Position numbers and translations under genes: made by a program
Notes under the pieces: model-generated
The model's input: the letters and a program-made list of their open reading frames with translations, nothing else
What the model was told of the DNA's origin: nothing
The model's database searches: none
DNA from: Treponema sp.
GTDB taxonomy: Bacteria; Spirochaetota; Spirochaetia; Treponematales; Treponemataceae
Direction: 5' to 3'
DNA: 64,000 bases
Assembly (NCBI GenBank): GCA_016296575.1
Contig: JAEDJA010000004.1
Location: 1 to 64,000 of the forward strand
Shown: one piece after another, positions 8,280 through 18,025 of the stretch
How the letters are laid out: each line of letters starts with the position of its first letter
Numbering within the stretch: the first letter of the stretch is position 1

Positions 8280-9759
8280 TTGCAGGTACCTTTATCAGGA
8301 AAGTAGTTCCCGTTCCGTCGGGGCCTTTCATTATATCAAAAATATCGTCTCTATGATAATAAAGTCGGAGTCGGGAGAATACATTTATAAGTCCGATTCC
8401 TGTATGTTTTTCTGAATCTGATTTGAATAATGCCTGAATTTCATCAGCACGAGCTTTTTCCAGTACTTCGCTACGTACAGTTTCATCCATACCACAACCG
8501 TTATCGCTTACGGAGATTTCAATAAATCCGTCTTTTTCTTCAACTTTAAGCATTACTTTTCCTGTTGTATTCTGCAGTCCGTGCTTAATGCAGTTTTCAA
8601 CAAGCGGCTGAAGGGTCATCATAGGAATAAGCTGGGCAAACTGGATGTCGGGAACATTTTTTTCGAATTCCAGACGTTTTCCAAACCGCACCTTCATGAT
8701 ATAAACAAAGTTGTCCACAAGGCCCAATTCTTCGCTTATGGTAGCTTCCTGTTTGTTAGACTGAATATTGTAACGAAAAAAGTCGGAAGTCTGTTCAATA
8801 AAACTGCAGGTTTTGTCGGCACCTTCCATCATGGCAAGCTGGGCCCCGGTATTCAAAGTATTAAAAAGAAAGTGAGGATTAATCTGACTCTGGTAGGCCT
8901 TAAGCTGAGCATCGGCATAAAGAGCCTTCATCTGCATTTCCTTTTCACGCAGCTGGTTTTCGGTACGAGCCTTTTCCCAGATTGTGTTGATATACTCCTT
9001 TATGGAAACAATCATTCTGTCAAAAGCACGACAGATGTTTCCGATTTCATCAGAAGTAGTACGATTAAAAAGAGGCACATCAAAATCACGGTTTGAAACC
9101 CGAATGGCAATGTAAGAAATCTCGCTAAGAGGCTGAACAATTCGGGTAACCAGGGAATACAGAATCAGCAGGATAAGGGAGAAGAAGCCGGCAAAAAACA
9201 AAATACTCCAGGTGGTGATTTTATTGATGCTTTCAGTATTTTCCATAAACATTCCGGCGTTATTGTTCATAAGCAGAATATTCAAGGCGGTTATTTCATT
9301 CAAAAGTACCTTATAGCAGCTTAAACTTTTATTGTAATAAGACTCATCAGGATTGTTTGCACGGCGAGATGAAATAGCCTTACTGCTGAAAGAAATAAAA
9401 GAAAGTGTAAGCTGACGAACTATGTATTCCTTTTGCAGTACAGGATCTGTATTTGGCACTTTTTGAAATTTTTCCAGATAGTTTTCAACCTGAACACAGG
9501 CGTTGTAATAAGTATCAATACTTTCAAAAGTACGATAAGTAACATAAGTTTCCAGAGCCTGTTCTACCTCGGCAAGCTCATTTGAAAAATCGTTCAAAAC
9601 TGCGTTGGATTCATATGAGCCGGTAAGAATATCCTGGGAATAGCGGTTGATACTCATGGAAACGTACAGAGAAAGAAGCATGATCACAACAATAAGTGAA
9701 ACTGCACTCATAATCTTAAAACGGAGAGATCTGTTTGAAAAGAAGGAGGTTATTTTCAC
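8272..9759 (-). CDS. Sensor histidine kinase (YesM/LytS-like, HisKA_7TM-less)
   Basis: 495-residue membrane kinase. TM1 is about residues 15-36, an extracytoplasmic helical region about 37-180, TM2 about 183-206, then a HAMP domain. The His_kinase-type phospho-acceptor motif QSQINPHFLFNTLN has H296, and a HATPase region has N-box VENCIKHGL and G-boxes DNGCGMDE and HTGIGLINV. The start is GTG at 9759 with GGAGG 6 nt upstream, overlapping the preceding gene by 4 nt (GTGA). It should phosphorylate the YesN-type regulator. The upstream anchored binding protein probably supplies ligand recognition, as in clostridial XylFII-LytS-YesN; that parallel is inferred from gene order and domains. Confidence 0.93.
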   Translation of the reverse strand: MKITSFFSNRSLRFKIMSAVSLIVVIMLLSLYVSMSINRYSQDILTGSYESNAVLNDFSNELAEVEQALETYVTYRTFESIDTYYNACVQVENYLEKFQKVPNTDPVLQKEYIVRQLTLSFISFSSKAISSRRANNPDESYYNKSLSCYKVLLNEITALNILLMNNNAGMFMENTESINKITTWSILFFAGFFSLILLILYSLVTRIVQPLSEISYIAIRVSNRDFDVPLFNRTTSDEIGNICRAFDRMIVSIKEYINTIWEKARTENQLREKEMQMKALYADAQLKAYQSQINPHFLFNTLNTGAQLAMMEGADKTCSFIEQTSDFFRYNIQSNKQEATISEELGLVDNFVYIMKVRFGKRLEFEKNVPDIQFAQLIPMMTLQPLVENCIKHGLQNTTGKVMLKVEEKDGFIEISVSDNGCGMDETVRSEVLEKARADEIQALFKSDSEKHTGIGLINVFSRLRLYYHRDDIFDIMKGPDGTGTTFLIKVPANV

Positions 9760-10724
9760 TGTTCTCCTCCATTCTGCTTTTTCCTAATCATCAGCGGTGC
9801 ATTAATATAGCTGTTGGTGTAACCGGTATTTCGATATTCAAAAAGTTCCAGCATTGCCTGGCTTCCGGTTTTTATTGGGTCTACTGCTACAATCGTAGAA
9901 ATAATGTTCTTGTCATAATATTGGGAAATGGTTTCGTTTTCTCCGTAACAAATCAGTTTTATATCCCTTTCATCCTTCAATGAAGTCATTATTCTTGCAA
10001 ATGAAATTGAGTCTTCTTCCGTAAGACAAACCACCGCATCTACAGGATTTTCTTTATCTTTTAGAAGAATGTTTATCTCCACTTCATTTTTTGCTACTTC
10101 ACTGTTCAATACTTCATAGGTAATTGATGTATTCTGCCGTAGAGTAAGCATAAGGGAGTTCATAAGTGTTGAATAGGTAGGATTGTTCGATCCATCAAGG
10201 CCTGTAATAAGAACCCTTCCCTGTTTTCCAACAGCATCAATGGTCTGGTAGGCAAGTTCACGTCCCAGTTCCGAATAGTTTGTACCCAAGAAGGAAATCT
10301 GTGGAATGGCAGGATTAAAAGTGCCCAGCGTTACAATAGGAATAGGATCGCCGGTAAGTCTTTCCGGTCTATCAAACACTGGTGATTCCGAATCAATATA
10401 GGCGATAATTCCGTCAGCATTTACAAAGGAAGCGTATTCCATAAGGGAAAGAAGATTGGAATCTTCTGCCTGTGATGACGGAACATGAAGTTCAACAACT
10501 GCATTGTAATTTTGGGAAGTTCTGTCGGCGCCTTCAAAAACCTTCTGCAAAAATGAAAGGTTTTCAGCCTGACCAAGAACTACTACATGAAAATTTCGGG
10601 AAGTAATTACATCACCTGAGCTTTTTCTAAGGGATGCATAAAGATAAAAAAATGTAGAAATTAAAAAAACAGATGCAAGGAGAAGAAGAGAAAACAGAAT
10701 TATACGTATTTTACTGCGTTTCAC
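9756..10724 (-). CDS. Membrane-anchored periplasmic binding protein, probable kinase co-sensor
   Basis: 322-residue protein with an uncleaved-looking N-terminal TM helix (about 9-29) and a Peripla_BP-type sugar-binding fold. Segments such as VELHVPSSQAEDSNLLSLMEY, ADGIIAYIDSE, TNYSELGRELAYQTID, VLITGLDGSNNPTYSTLMN and AVVCLTEEDSISFARI match the alternating alpha/beta pattern of LacI/RbsB-like domains. There is no lipobox Cys. The start is GTG with GGAGG 4 nt upstream. It is first in a four-gene overlapping set with the kinase, regulator and binding lipoprotein, which argues for a sensing rather than transport role, like XylFII in Clostridium. The ligand is unknown. Confidence 0.88.
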   Translation of the reverse strand: MKRSKIRIILFSLLLLASVFLISTFFYLYASLRKSSGDVITSRNFHVVVLGQAENLSFLQKVFEGADRTSQNYNAVVELHVPSSQAEDSNLLSLMEYASFVNADGIIAYIDSESPVFDRPERLTGDPIPIVTLGTFNPAIPQISFLGTNYSELGRELAYQTIDAVGKQGRVLITGLDGSNNPTYSTLMNSLMLTLRQNTSITYEVLNSEVAKNEVEINILLKDKENPVDAVVCLTEEDSISFARIMTSLKDERDIKLICYGENETISQYYDKNIISTIVAVDPIKTGSQAMLELFEYRNTGYTNSYINAPLMIRKKQNGGEQ

Positions 10725-10772
10725 TTCTCCTCCTTACTTTGCTACGCTGCTCAAAAACAGCAATTAAGTTTA

Positions 10773-12110
10773 TTAGTTATTAGGGCGTGCTAAAACTTTT
10801 GCGAGGTTTGGACGTTTTACAAGGTCAGCTTTCAGGCCTTCTTCACGAGCTTTGTTTACGTAAGCTGGATCCTGGAAAGAATATGTGAAGTTTGTGTGAA
10901 CGTCGTATGTACCTTTCATAAGAGCATAAGCATCTTCTGTCATAACCAGTTCTTCGTCTGTTGGAATAACGAAAATTTTTGTTTTTGAATCGTCTGCAGA
11001 AATACAAGTTTCAGCATTTCCAGTGAAAGACCATTCATTCTTCTGTGCGTCAATTTTGATTCCGTATTCTTCAAGTCCTGAACAAGCCTTCATACGTGTA
11101 ATTGGTCCGCGTTCTCCAACACCTGCTGTCCAAACGATGGCATCTACATGACCAAGCTCTGCCATAAAAGCACCAATGTATTTTTTAATGCGGAGAGCTT
11201 CCATTTCGATAGAAAGCTGACACAGTTCATCACCTTTGGCAGCATCAACTTCAATGTCGCGGCGGTCAGAGTATTTTGTTGTAATACCAAGACAACCTGA
11301 TTTCTTGTTGAGTGCTGTATCCATTTCGTCAGCGCTCATGCCTGTTTTGCGCATGATATAGAATGGAAGAGCAGGGTCCAGATCCCCTGAACGTGTACCC
11401 ATTACAAGACCTTCAAGTGGTGTAATACCCATTGTTGTGTCGTAGCATTTTCCGTTTTTAACTGCACACATTGAAGAACCGTTTCCAATGTGACAGATGA
11501 TTACATTTGTTTCTTCAGGTTTCTTTCCAAGAAGAACGGCAGCACGTTTTGCTGTGTAAAGGAAAGAAGTTCCGTGGAAACCATAACGGCGTGCAGAATA
11601 TTTTGTATACCATTCACGTGGGATAGCATACATAAATGTTTCTTCAGGCATTGTCTGATGCCAGGCTGTATCCATAATTGCAGCATGTGGAACATTTGGC
11701 ATAACCTTCTGGGCAGCTTCAATACCCATAATATTTGCAGGCATGTGAAGTGGTCCAAGATCGATAACTTCTTTGAATCCTTCCAGAACCTCAGGAGTAA
11801 CCAGAACAGATTTTGTGAATTTTTCTCCACCATGGAGAACTCGATGTCCAACAGCTCCGATTGCATCAAGATTGTCGATTACACCAACTTCCTTGTCTGT
11901 AATCATTGAAAGAATAAGTTCAATTGCTTCTTTATGTGTAGGACAAGGGCTTTCTTTTTCTGTTTTGTTTCCCTTAGCCTTGTGTGTGATGCATGAACCG
12001 TCAATTCCAATGCGTTCTACAACACCATTAGCAAGTACTTCTTTGTTGTCCCAATCATAAACCTGATACTTTGCAGATGAAGATCCGCAGTTCAAAGTCA
12101 AAATAACCAT
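10773..12110 (-). CDS. ackA: Acetate kinase
   Basis: Converts acetyl phosphate and ADP to acetate and ATP, the ATP-yielding step of acetate fermentation. Signatures include [20 protein letters not shown] at the N-terminus, [43 protein letters not shown] and FTAG-like [10 protein letters not shown]. At 445 residues it is about 45 longer than typical AckA, because of a C-terminal tail after the usual [12 protein letters not shown] end. Two adjacent ATGs exist; GGAG lies 6 nt before ATG 12110 but only 3 nt before 12113, so 12110 is chosen. Its own promoter is visible. The sensory operon starts 48 nt downstream with no obvious terminator, so read-through is possible. Confidence 0.96.
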   Translation of the reverse strand: MVILTLNCGSSSAKYQVYDWDNKEVLANGVVERIGIDGSCITHKAKGNKTEKESPCPTHKEAIELILSMITDKEVGVIDNLDAIGAVGHRVLHGGEKFTKSVLVTPEVLEGFKEVIDLGPLHMPANIMGIEAAQKVMPNVPHAAIMDTAWHQTMPEETFMYAIPREWYTKYSARRYGFHGTSFLYTAKRAAVLLGKKPEETNVIICHIGNGSSMCAVKNGKCYDTTMGITPLEGLVMGTRSGDLDPALPFYIMRKTGMSADEMDTALNKKSGCLGITTKYSDRRDIEVDAAKGDELCQLSIEMEALRIKKYIGAFMAELGHVDAIVWTAGVGERGPITRMKACSGLEEYGIKIDAQKNEWSFTGNAETCISADDSKTKIFVIPTDEELVMTEDAYALMKGTYDVHTNFTYSFQDPAYVNKAREEGLKADLVKRPNLAKVLARPNN

Positions 12111-12143
12111 CATAATCTCCTATAAATAGTCAAGAAGATATAA

Positions 12144-12172
12144 ATATTACCACTTAACCCTTCATTTTTCAA
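12144..12172 (-). promoter_or_regulatory. ackA promoter
   Basis: On the minus strand TTGAAA (12172-12167), a 17-nt spacer, then TAATAT (12149-12144). Start of transcription is expected near 12137, leaving a leader of about 25 nt with a Shine-Dalgarno site. Confidence 0.75.
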
Positions 12173-12219
12173 TTAAGCGAAATTAACAATTATTAAATCA
12201 ATTTTTAATACTATTTCCA

Positions 12220-12248
12220 TTGCTATTCCCTACTTCCAGCCTTATAAT
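12220..12248 (+). promoter_or_regulatory. Promoter of the first chemoreceptor gene
   Basis: TTGCTA (12220-12225), a 17-nt spacer and a consensus TATAAT (12243-12248). Start of transcription is expected near 12255, about 24 nt before the TTG start codon; GGAGG at 12267-12271 lies in this leader. Confidence 0.82.
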
Positions 12249-12278
12249 GGTAATAATAGAATAGACGGAGGCGTCACT

Positions 12279-14354
12279 TTGGCTAATAAACGAAAACTTG
12301 TTTCAACAATAGTTCCAGTTGTTGCTCTTATCATTACAGTACTTTTCTCTGCTCAGATTTTTTTCGTACACTCAATGACAAATTCTGGAATCGAAGAAAA
12401 TTCCCGTATACAGTACCAGGATCTTTCAGAAGCTTATGCAAAGGTTGTTGAAGAAAAAATTGACCATTACCTTGATAGTCTTGACCTATATCTTCTTGCC
12501 GATATCATGCAGACAAAAAATGAAGATCAGATTGTAGAATGGATGAAGAACAACACTCATCTCCGCGGAGACTTTGACTACGTTGCTTTTGTAAATAGAG
12601 ATGCTATATTCCGGGCAGACAACGGTTCTGAAGCTTCAATTCCAGACCGCGACTACTTCATTTCAATCATGAAAATGGGTGATGACAAATTCATCGATAA
12701 CCCTGTTATTTCACGTACAAATGGAAAAATGATTATTCATATCTGCCGTGCCCTTGATGTAGACGGAGAACGAATCGGATTCATTACCGGTGTTATGCTT
12801 TTGGATCACTTTGCTTCAATCGTAACAAATCTTCGTGTAGGCGATACTGGAGAAGGTGTTCTTCTTTCAGGATTAGGCGAAGTAATTGGTTCCAGCAGCG
12901 ACACAGAAACTGTAACAGAATGGCTTAAGTGGGATGAAAAAAATTCAAAGCTTTACGTAACTGCCGATGGATCCTCTGTTTACTCAGCCTGGCTTGAAAA
13001 TGGAAAAAACAGAAAGCTTTATACATACACAGAAATCAAAAACACAATGTGGATGCTTGGTTTTATTATTGATGCCGATGAAGTTCTTCAGCTTGCAGAC
13101 ACAGTAAGTAACGTTTCAATTGGAACTGGAATTGTCATCCTTCTTATTACAATGGCTGTTCTTTGTCTGCTTCTGATACTTGCACTTAAACCTCTTACCG
13201 TTGTAGAAGAAGCAATCTCAGATATTGCTTCCGGAGAGGCTGACCTGAGTAAGTCAATTGAACTTAAATCACGCTTAAAGAATCAAAATGAAGTTGGTCG
13301 CATTGTAAACAACTTTAATGAATTTACAGGTACACTCCGAACCATCATTTCTGCTACAAAAGAAAGCAAAGAGGAACTGGTTAACGCTGGTAATGAACTT
13401 GCCCGTTCAACAGAAGATACAGCAGCATCCATCACTCAGATTATCGCAAATATCCAGAGCATGGAAAACAACATTAACAGACAGTCTGGCTCCGTAAACG
13501 AAACTGCCGGTGCCGTAAACCAGATTGCTTCAAACATTGAATCATTAAACGTAATGATCGAAGGTCAGGTTGCCGCTATTACAGAAGCTTCAGCCGCAAT
13601 TGAACAGATGATGGGAAATATCAACTCGGTAAACATTTCTATCAATCACATGGCTGATTCTTTCGAAGTTCTCAATGCAAAAGCAATTGAAGGAGTTAAG
13701 AAACAGAATGACGTATCTGAAAAAATGCTCATGATTGAAAATCAGAGTGAAGCACTTCAGGAAGCCAACGCCGTTATTTCTAGTATTGCCGAACAGACAA
13801 ACCTTCTGGCTATGAACGCCGCTATTGAAGCTGCCCATGCCGGTGAAGCAGGAAAAGGCTTCTCTGTTGTTGCTGACGAAATCCGTAAGCTTTCAGAAAC
13901 TTCATCAAGCCAGAGCCAGACTATTGGTGAACAGCTTAAACACATTACTGACAATATTACAAAGATGGTTACAATCAGTCAGAGTGCCACAGATGCATTT
14001 GAAAGTGTAACAAATGGTATCAATGATACAAACTCTTTAGTTCAGCAGATCAAGAGTGCAATGTATGAACAGGGTGAAGGATCTAGACAGATTTCAATCT
14101 CCCTTTCAGCTATGAATGACAGTTCACTTGCCGTAAAAGTCGCTTCCGAAGAAATGGAAAACGGAAACAAAGCTATTCTTGAAGAAATCAATAATCTTCA
14201 GGAGGCAACAACTGTTATGAAAAACGGAATGGAGGAAATGTCTATAGGTGCAACTCGCATCAACAAGAGTGGTGCTGAATTGGCAGATCTCTCATTCAAC
14301 ATGAAAGCTTCTATTGATAAAATTGGTGAACAGGTAGACCGCTTCAAAGTTTAA
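12279..14354 (+). CDS. Methyl-accepting chemotaxis protein
   Basis: 691-residue transmembrane chemoreceptor. TM1 is about 10-31, a periplasmic double-CACHE-like sensor about 32-278 (with [13 protein letters not shown] and [11 protein letters not shown]), TM2 about 281-303, HAMP about 304-358 and a long cytoplasmic signalling coiled coil. The hairpin tip for CheA/CheW contact has [20 protein letters not shown] near residues 509-528. It starts with TTG at 12279, supported by GGAGG 7 nt upstream. Its signalling half is nearly identical to the receptor at 45989-48106, and both end IGEQVD(R/K)FKV instead of a NWETF-type pentapeptide. The ligand is unknown. It is transcribed divergently from ackA. 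Confidence 0.95.
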   Translation: MANKRKLVSTIVPVVALIITVLFSAQIFFVHSMTNSGIEENSRIQYQDLSEAYAKVVEEKIDHYLDSLDLYLLADIMQTKNEDQIVEWMKNNTHLRGDFDYVAFVNRDAIFRADNGSEASIPDRDYFISIMKMGDDKFIDNPVISRTNGKMIIHICRALDVDGERIGFITGVMLLDHFASIVTNLRVGDTGEGVLLSGLGEVIGSSSDTETVTEWLKWDEKNSKLYVTADGSSVYSAWLENGKNRKLYTYTEIKNTMWMLGFIIDADEVLQLADTVSNVSIGTGIVILLITMAVLCLLLILALKPLTVVEEAISDIASGEADLSKSIELKSRLKNQNEVGRIVNNFNEFTGTLRTIISATKESKEELVNAGNELARSTEDTAASITQIIANIQSMENNINRQSGSVNETAGAVNQIASNIESLNVMIEGQVAAITEASAAIEQMMGNINSVNISINHMADSFEVLNAKAIEGVKKQNDVSEKMLMIENQSEALQEANAVISSIAEQTNLLAMNAAIEAAHAGEAGKGFSVVADEIRKLSETSSSQSQTIGEQLKHITDNITKMVTISQSATDAFESVTNGINDTNSLVQQIKSAMYEQGEGSRQISISLSAMNDSSLAVKVASEEMENGNKAILEEINNLQEATTVMKNGMEEMSIGATRINKSGAELADLSFNMKASIDKIGEQVDRFKV

Positions 14355-14368
14355 GCTCCGGTTTATTT

Positions 14369-15823
14369 ATGTTCACATGCGATTTTTCAAAACGAGGATC
14401 TCGTTCTCTCACTCAATTCCTATATGATTCACTGAAGAACGAGATTCTTGAAGGTCGTATAAAACCCCACCAGAAAATCCCAAGCAAACGGGAGCTTTCC
14501 GAACATTTAGGTGTAAGCGTAATCACCGTACAGAACGCTTATCTTCAGCTTATTGATGAAGGCTGGATTTATTCCGTTGAGAAAAAAGGCTATTTTGCCG
14601 AAGAAACAGGAAGTTTCCCCAAAAATCCGGCTCCAGCTGATCCACCAAAAACAAAAGGCACTACTAACTTTATTTCTGACTCTGGGACTCTACCCCCATT
14701 TTCACAATCTGCCCATACTGAACTTATTGCAGACTTTACTTCCAATTCCACTCAGGCACAGGCCTTTCCCTTTGCCACCTGGACAAAAGTAAATAAAACT
14801 GTCCTTGCACAATATACAACATCTATTCTGGACCGGCAGGATTTTCGAGGCACATTTTTTCTCCGTCAGCAGATATGCCAATATCTTAAGAATTTTCGAG
14901 GCATGGATGTAAATCCCGATCAGGTTGTTATTGGCGCTGGAACCGAAAGTCTCTACAGCATGGTAATAAAGTTTTTTGGACAAGAAAAAATATACGGAAT
15001 GGAAAATCCTGGCTACAAAAAACTATCCTTGATTTTTTCAACTTCAGGCTGTAGATGCATTCCACTTTCAATGGATGAAAACGGCCTGGATATTCAGAAT
15101 TTACAGAACACCTCAGTAGAAATTGTGCATGTAACACCATCCCATCATTTTCCTACTGGTAGAGTCATGTCCGTTAAGCGAAGGAATGAACTTCTTGAAT
15201 GGGCAGAAAGGTCCGGTGGTTACATTCTTGAAGATGATTACGACAGTGAATTCCGTTTTTTAGGACAGCCGCTGCAAGCTCTTTATTCCGCAGATAAAAA
15301 TGGCCGTACCTTTTACATGAACACATTCTCAAAAACGCTGTCTCCATCATTCCGCATCAGTTTTATGATAATTCCGTCTCCCTTGCTTAATTCCTTTATA
15401 AATAAAATGGGATTTTACTCTTGCACGGTAGGAAGCTTTGAACAGTATACGCTGGCTCAATTTATGAAAGAAGGTCATTTTGAAAGACACATCCGCCGCA
15501 TGAAAAATTATTACAAAAATCTAAGAAACAGCCTGATTTACGCACTTGAACACAATGACCAAGGAAAAAATATTACGATTTTGGAAGAACATGCGGGACT
15601 TCATTTTCTAATGCAGGTAAAATCTGAAAAAACTGAAAAAGAGCTGCAGAAGGAACTGCTTGAAAAAGGGATAAAACTGGCTTTGTTAAAAGATTACGAC
15701 CTTACTGCCAGTAAAATTGATCAGACTGAACCTTCCCCAAATGCTACTTTTGTCATCAATTACTCTGGCGTTGAAAAAGAGAAGATTTTAGAAATTGTTA
15801 GGATTATGACTGCCTGTTTTTAG
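14369..15823 (+). CDS. MocR-family transcription factor (GntR HTH + aminotransferase fold)
   Basis: 484-residue PLP-binding regulator. A GntR winged helix (about 10-80) includes LKNEILEGRIKPHQKIPSKR and LSEHLGVSVITVQNAYLQL. A fold-type I aminotransferase domain (about 115-480) follows, with LEDDYDSEF near 287-295 and the PLP-Lys K322 in NTFSKTLSPSFR. PdxR and GabR are relatives, controlling PLP synthesis or GABA use, but no such target is adjacent, so specificity is unassigned. It begins 14 nt after the chemoreceptor stop with only a weak ribosome-binding site, so co-transcription is likely. Its last 4 nt overlap the convergent small gene. Confidence 0.93.
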   Translation: MFTCDFSKRGSRSLTQFLYDSLKNEILEGRIKPHQKIPSKRELSEHLGVSVITVQNAYLQLIDEGWIYSVEKKGYFAEETGSFPKNPAPADPPKTKGTTNFISDSGTLPPFSQSAHTELIADFTSNSTQAQAFPFATWTKVNKTVLAQYTTSILDRQDFRGTFFLRQQICQYLKNFRGMDVNPDQVVIGAGTESLYSMVIKFFGQEKIYGMENPGYKKLSLIFSTSGCRCIPLSMDENGLDIQNLQNTSVEIVHVTPSHHFPTGRVMSVKRRNELLEWAERSGGYILEDDYDSEFRFLGQPLQALYSADKNGRTFYMNTFSKTLSPSFRISFMIIPSPLLNSFINKMGFYSCTVGSFEQYTLAQFMKEGHFERHIRRMKNYYKNLRNSLIYALEHNDQGKNITILEEHAGLHFLMQVKSEKTEKELQKELLEKGIKLALLKDYDLTASKIDQTEPSPNATFVINYSGVEKEKILEIVRIMTACF

Positions 15824-16176
15824 CACAAAAGTGAAACAATATCACCACCTTCCGCTTTTACTCCAGAAAGTGCATATGGACTTTTTACAGCCTGTTGAAT
15901 CTGAGCCTGGAAATTCTTAATCAACTGATCTGCTCTTTCATCAGAAATAGAATCAACACTGATTTTAGGCTCATTTTTTATATTGGAAAGGCGTTCTATG
16001 ATTGAGTTCAGAATCTGTATTTTTGTGATTGGTACACCACTCTGCCCACTTTTTGCAGCTACACCGGAAACATTCTTAAAATGAGAATACAACAGTGCAT
16101 TTTTTGAAACAGGGACATAAAGTTTTCCAGCTGATGCAGTTGAATATGTAGATAAGCTTCCGATAGAAGTTGTCAT
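15820..16176 (-). CDS. Small protein of unknown function, 118 residues
   Basis: Not recognised. It encodes 118 residues, Ser/Ala-rich at the N-terminus (TTSIGSLSTYSTASAGKLYV) with an amphipathic C-terminal half (ISDERADQLIKNFQAQIQQA). No signal peptide, membrane helix or Cys pair is present apart from the terminal Cys. Shine-Dalgarno AGAGGAG lies 5 nt before ATG 16176, which supports a real gene, and the antisense frame does not explain it. It ends convergently inside the last codons of the MocR gene. N-terminal sequence of this kind resembles small flagellar or motility-associated proteins, but that is only an impression. Confidence 0.7.
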   Translation of the reverse strand: MTTSIGSLSTYSTASAGKLYVPVSKNALLYSHFKNVSGVAAKSGQSGVPITKIQILNSIIERLSNIKNEPKISVDSISDERADQLIKNFQAQIQQAVKSPYALSGVKAEGGDIVSLLC

Positions 16177-16260
16177 AGTTTCTCCTCTATACTAAACTAT
16201 CGGAATCTTACACAAAATGATTAGAAAATTCAGTTTATTTCTGAAACATCTTCAAAAAAA

Positions 16261-17913
16261 TTAAAGTACAAGAGTAAGGCTTGCCTTTGGTGAAAGATAA
16301 AATTCACCTGTCTTAAAGCGGAAAGCAGATGCACCCACTTCAAACTGCAGCAAATCAGTAACTGGTTTAATAAGCATAGAAGCGTCAACTTTTATAACCT
16401 GTGCCCAGGATGCCTGTTTTTCCCAGAATGTATTACTGAATGATACACCCAGGTTTCCCCGAATCCTTGGTGTAAAAGCAGCCTGAAGCGCAACACTGTT
16501 TTTCCACAACACAAAGCCATTGTAATATGTTGATTTATTCAACTGATCATTCATGAAATCTGATGCAAATCCCAGATAAAGAAATGGTGAACGAAGTCCT
16601 GCAAAAATTCCTCCGCCAAAACCATATCCTTCATCAACACCAGGTAAAGTCAGCAGTTTTTTATCAGTTCCGCCACCTCGAACTACACCACCAAGAATCA
16701 CGGAAGACTGTCCATCTGTTGGAATCAAAGTGTACACCTTAAAAGCGCCTGTAATTCCAAATGGAACTGGATTTCCACTACCCGGCCACCCAAGAACAGA
16801 AGTTGTGATTTCAAAATGATTTCCAAAAGCAAAATCCAAAGCCGAGTAAAGACCTATTCCGGTAAAAGTTTCGCTTGAACTAAGTGAAAAAAGTGGTTTT
16901 ATACCAGAATTCCAAGAAAACTGAAAATCCATGTCTGTTGGGATAACTGGAACATCACCGATTGCCATTGTAGAACTATTAAGTGAAGCAAATCCATAAG
17001 TAAGCCTTGAATCAACATAGAATTTTTTGGAAATAACCGCATCATCACTTACAAGATAGGCAGTATATTTTCCATCGGTCAATTTTTTACCATAGCTGTC
17101 TTTTCCGTCAAAAGTGTAGGACTGGTCTGCCTGAAAAAAATCTTTCATGACATGCGAAAAAACTTCATAGCCATCATCATTTTTTATAACAATAGCTGCA
17201 CGTCCTGGAGCTGTAACCTTATATGAAAATCTGATTTTTCCACGTGTATTCGATATACTCGGATTGATTGTGTCGTGATTCATTCCAAAACCGGAAATTT
17301 CAAAAGGTCTTGGTTTGTAAACAACATTAATATCAGTTGTTATATATGGAAGAACAGTTACGGTTTTCTGCACATCATAGTAACCGAATTTTCTGAATGT
17401 AAGGGTCTGTATTCCAATATCATATTTTTCTATTGTAGAAGACGGTACAAAATCATCATTTTCTATTTTTTCACCTGTCATATTATTGTTGATTCGGATA
17501 AAACCATACAATTTTGACATCTCAATATAATAAGTTACATCTACATTCTTACGCACATAAACCAAAGCGATTGCAGTTTCATACCCAAATTTTCGCAGTT
17601 GCACGTAATAAAGCCCCGGAGTAAGATTTTTTATGGCAAGATCAGTACGGCCGCGGAAAATTCCATTAATATAAACTGCCGCATCCGAAACGTTGGACTT
17701 TATCTTAAGTATTGTTTCACCATTATCAGATTTTTGGGAAGACTGAACTACAGCTTCAATTGCGTTTCCCCAGTCTACATTTTCATATGATTCATCCTGA
17801 CTACTTACTGACGAAGTCACTACTCCAAAAGGATGATATTCTTTTGCAAAAACAAAAGACTGCAGTGAAAATAGAATTATTAAAAAAACCAAAAACCTGT
17901 ACAAACGATTCAT
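16261..17913 (-). CDS. Exported PEGA-domain protein with beta-barrel-like C-terminus
   Basis: 550-residue envelope protein. A signal peptide (about 1-23, ending FVFA) is followed by a PEGA domain (about 65-130, with VYINGIFRGRTDLAIKNLTP and YYVQLRKFGYE), a second PEGA-like repeat (about 135-200) and a FlgD-like Ig domain (about 210-300, with FDGKDSYGKKLTDGKYTAYL). The C-terminal 240 residues are rich in alternating Gly/aromatic segments and end with ASLTLVL, suggesting an outer-membrane barrel. In-frame GTG codons lie 6 and 12 nt further upstream; ATG 17913 with AAAGGAG 11 nt before it is preferred because it gives the cleanest signal peptide, though GTG 17919 is possible. Specific function unknown. 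Confidence 0.85.
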   Translation of the reverse strand: MNRLYRFLVFLIILFSLQSFVFAKEYHPFGVVTSSVSSQDESYENVDWGNAIEAVVQSSQKSDNGETILKIKSNVSDAAVYINGIFRGRTDLAIKNLTPGLYYVQLRKFGYETAIALVYVRKNVDVTYYIEMSKLYGFIRINNNMTGEKIENDDFVPSSTIEKYDIGIQTLTFRKFGYYDVQKTVTVLPYITTDINVVYKPRPFEISGFGMNHDTINPSISNTRGKIRFSYKVTAPGRAAIVIKNDDGYEVFSHVMKDFFQADQSYTFDGKDSYGKKLTDGKYTAYLVSDDAVISKKFYVDSRLTYGFASLNSSTMAIGDVPVIPTDMDFQFSWNSGIKPLFSLSSSETFTGIGLYSALDFAFGNHFEITTSVLGWPGSGNPVPFGITGAFKVYTLIPTDGQSSVILGGVVRGGGTDKKLLTLPGVDEGYGFGGGIFAGLRSPFLYLGFASDFMNDQLNKSTYYNGFVLWKNSVALQAAFTPRIRGNLGVSFSNTFWEKQASWAQVIKVDASMLIKPVTDLLQFEVGASAFRFKTGEFYLSPKASLTLVL

Positions 17914-17957
17914 AAACACCAGCACTCCTTTCTAAAAATATTCTAACGTTTTTCCTT

Positions 17958-17986
17958 ATTCTAAACAACAAACTATATTTTCTCAA
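17958..17986 (-). promoter_or_regulatory. Promoter of the PEGA-domain gene
   Basis: Minus strand TTGAGA (17986-17981), 17-nt spacer, TAGAAT (17963-17958). Predicted start near 17951 leaves a leader of about 38 nt containing AAAGGAG. Confidence 0.7.
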
Positions 17987-18012
17987 AGTTACCAAATATT
18001 CCGATTATCATG

Positions 18013-18018
18013 TATAAT
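18013..18018 (+). promoter_or_regulatory. -10 element placing transcription start at the glucosaminidase ATG
   Basis: Consensus TATAAT ends 7 nt before ATG 18026. A weak -35-like TTACCA is at 17989-17994 (18-nt spacer). No Shine-Dalgarno site is present, so a leaderless mRNA is predicted. Confidence 0.65.
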
Positions 18019-18025
18019 TGATTAT

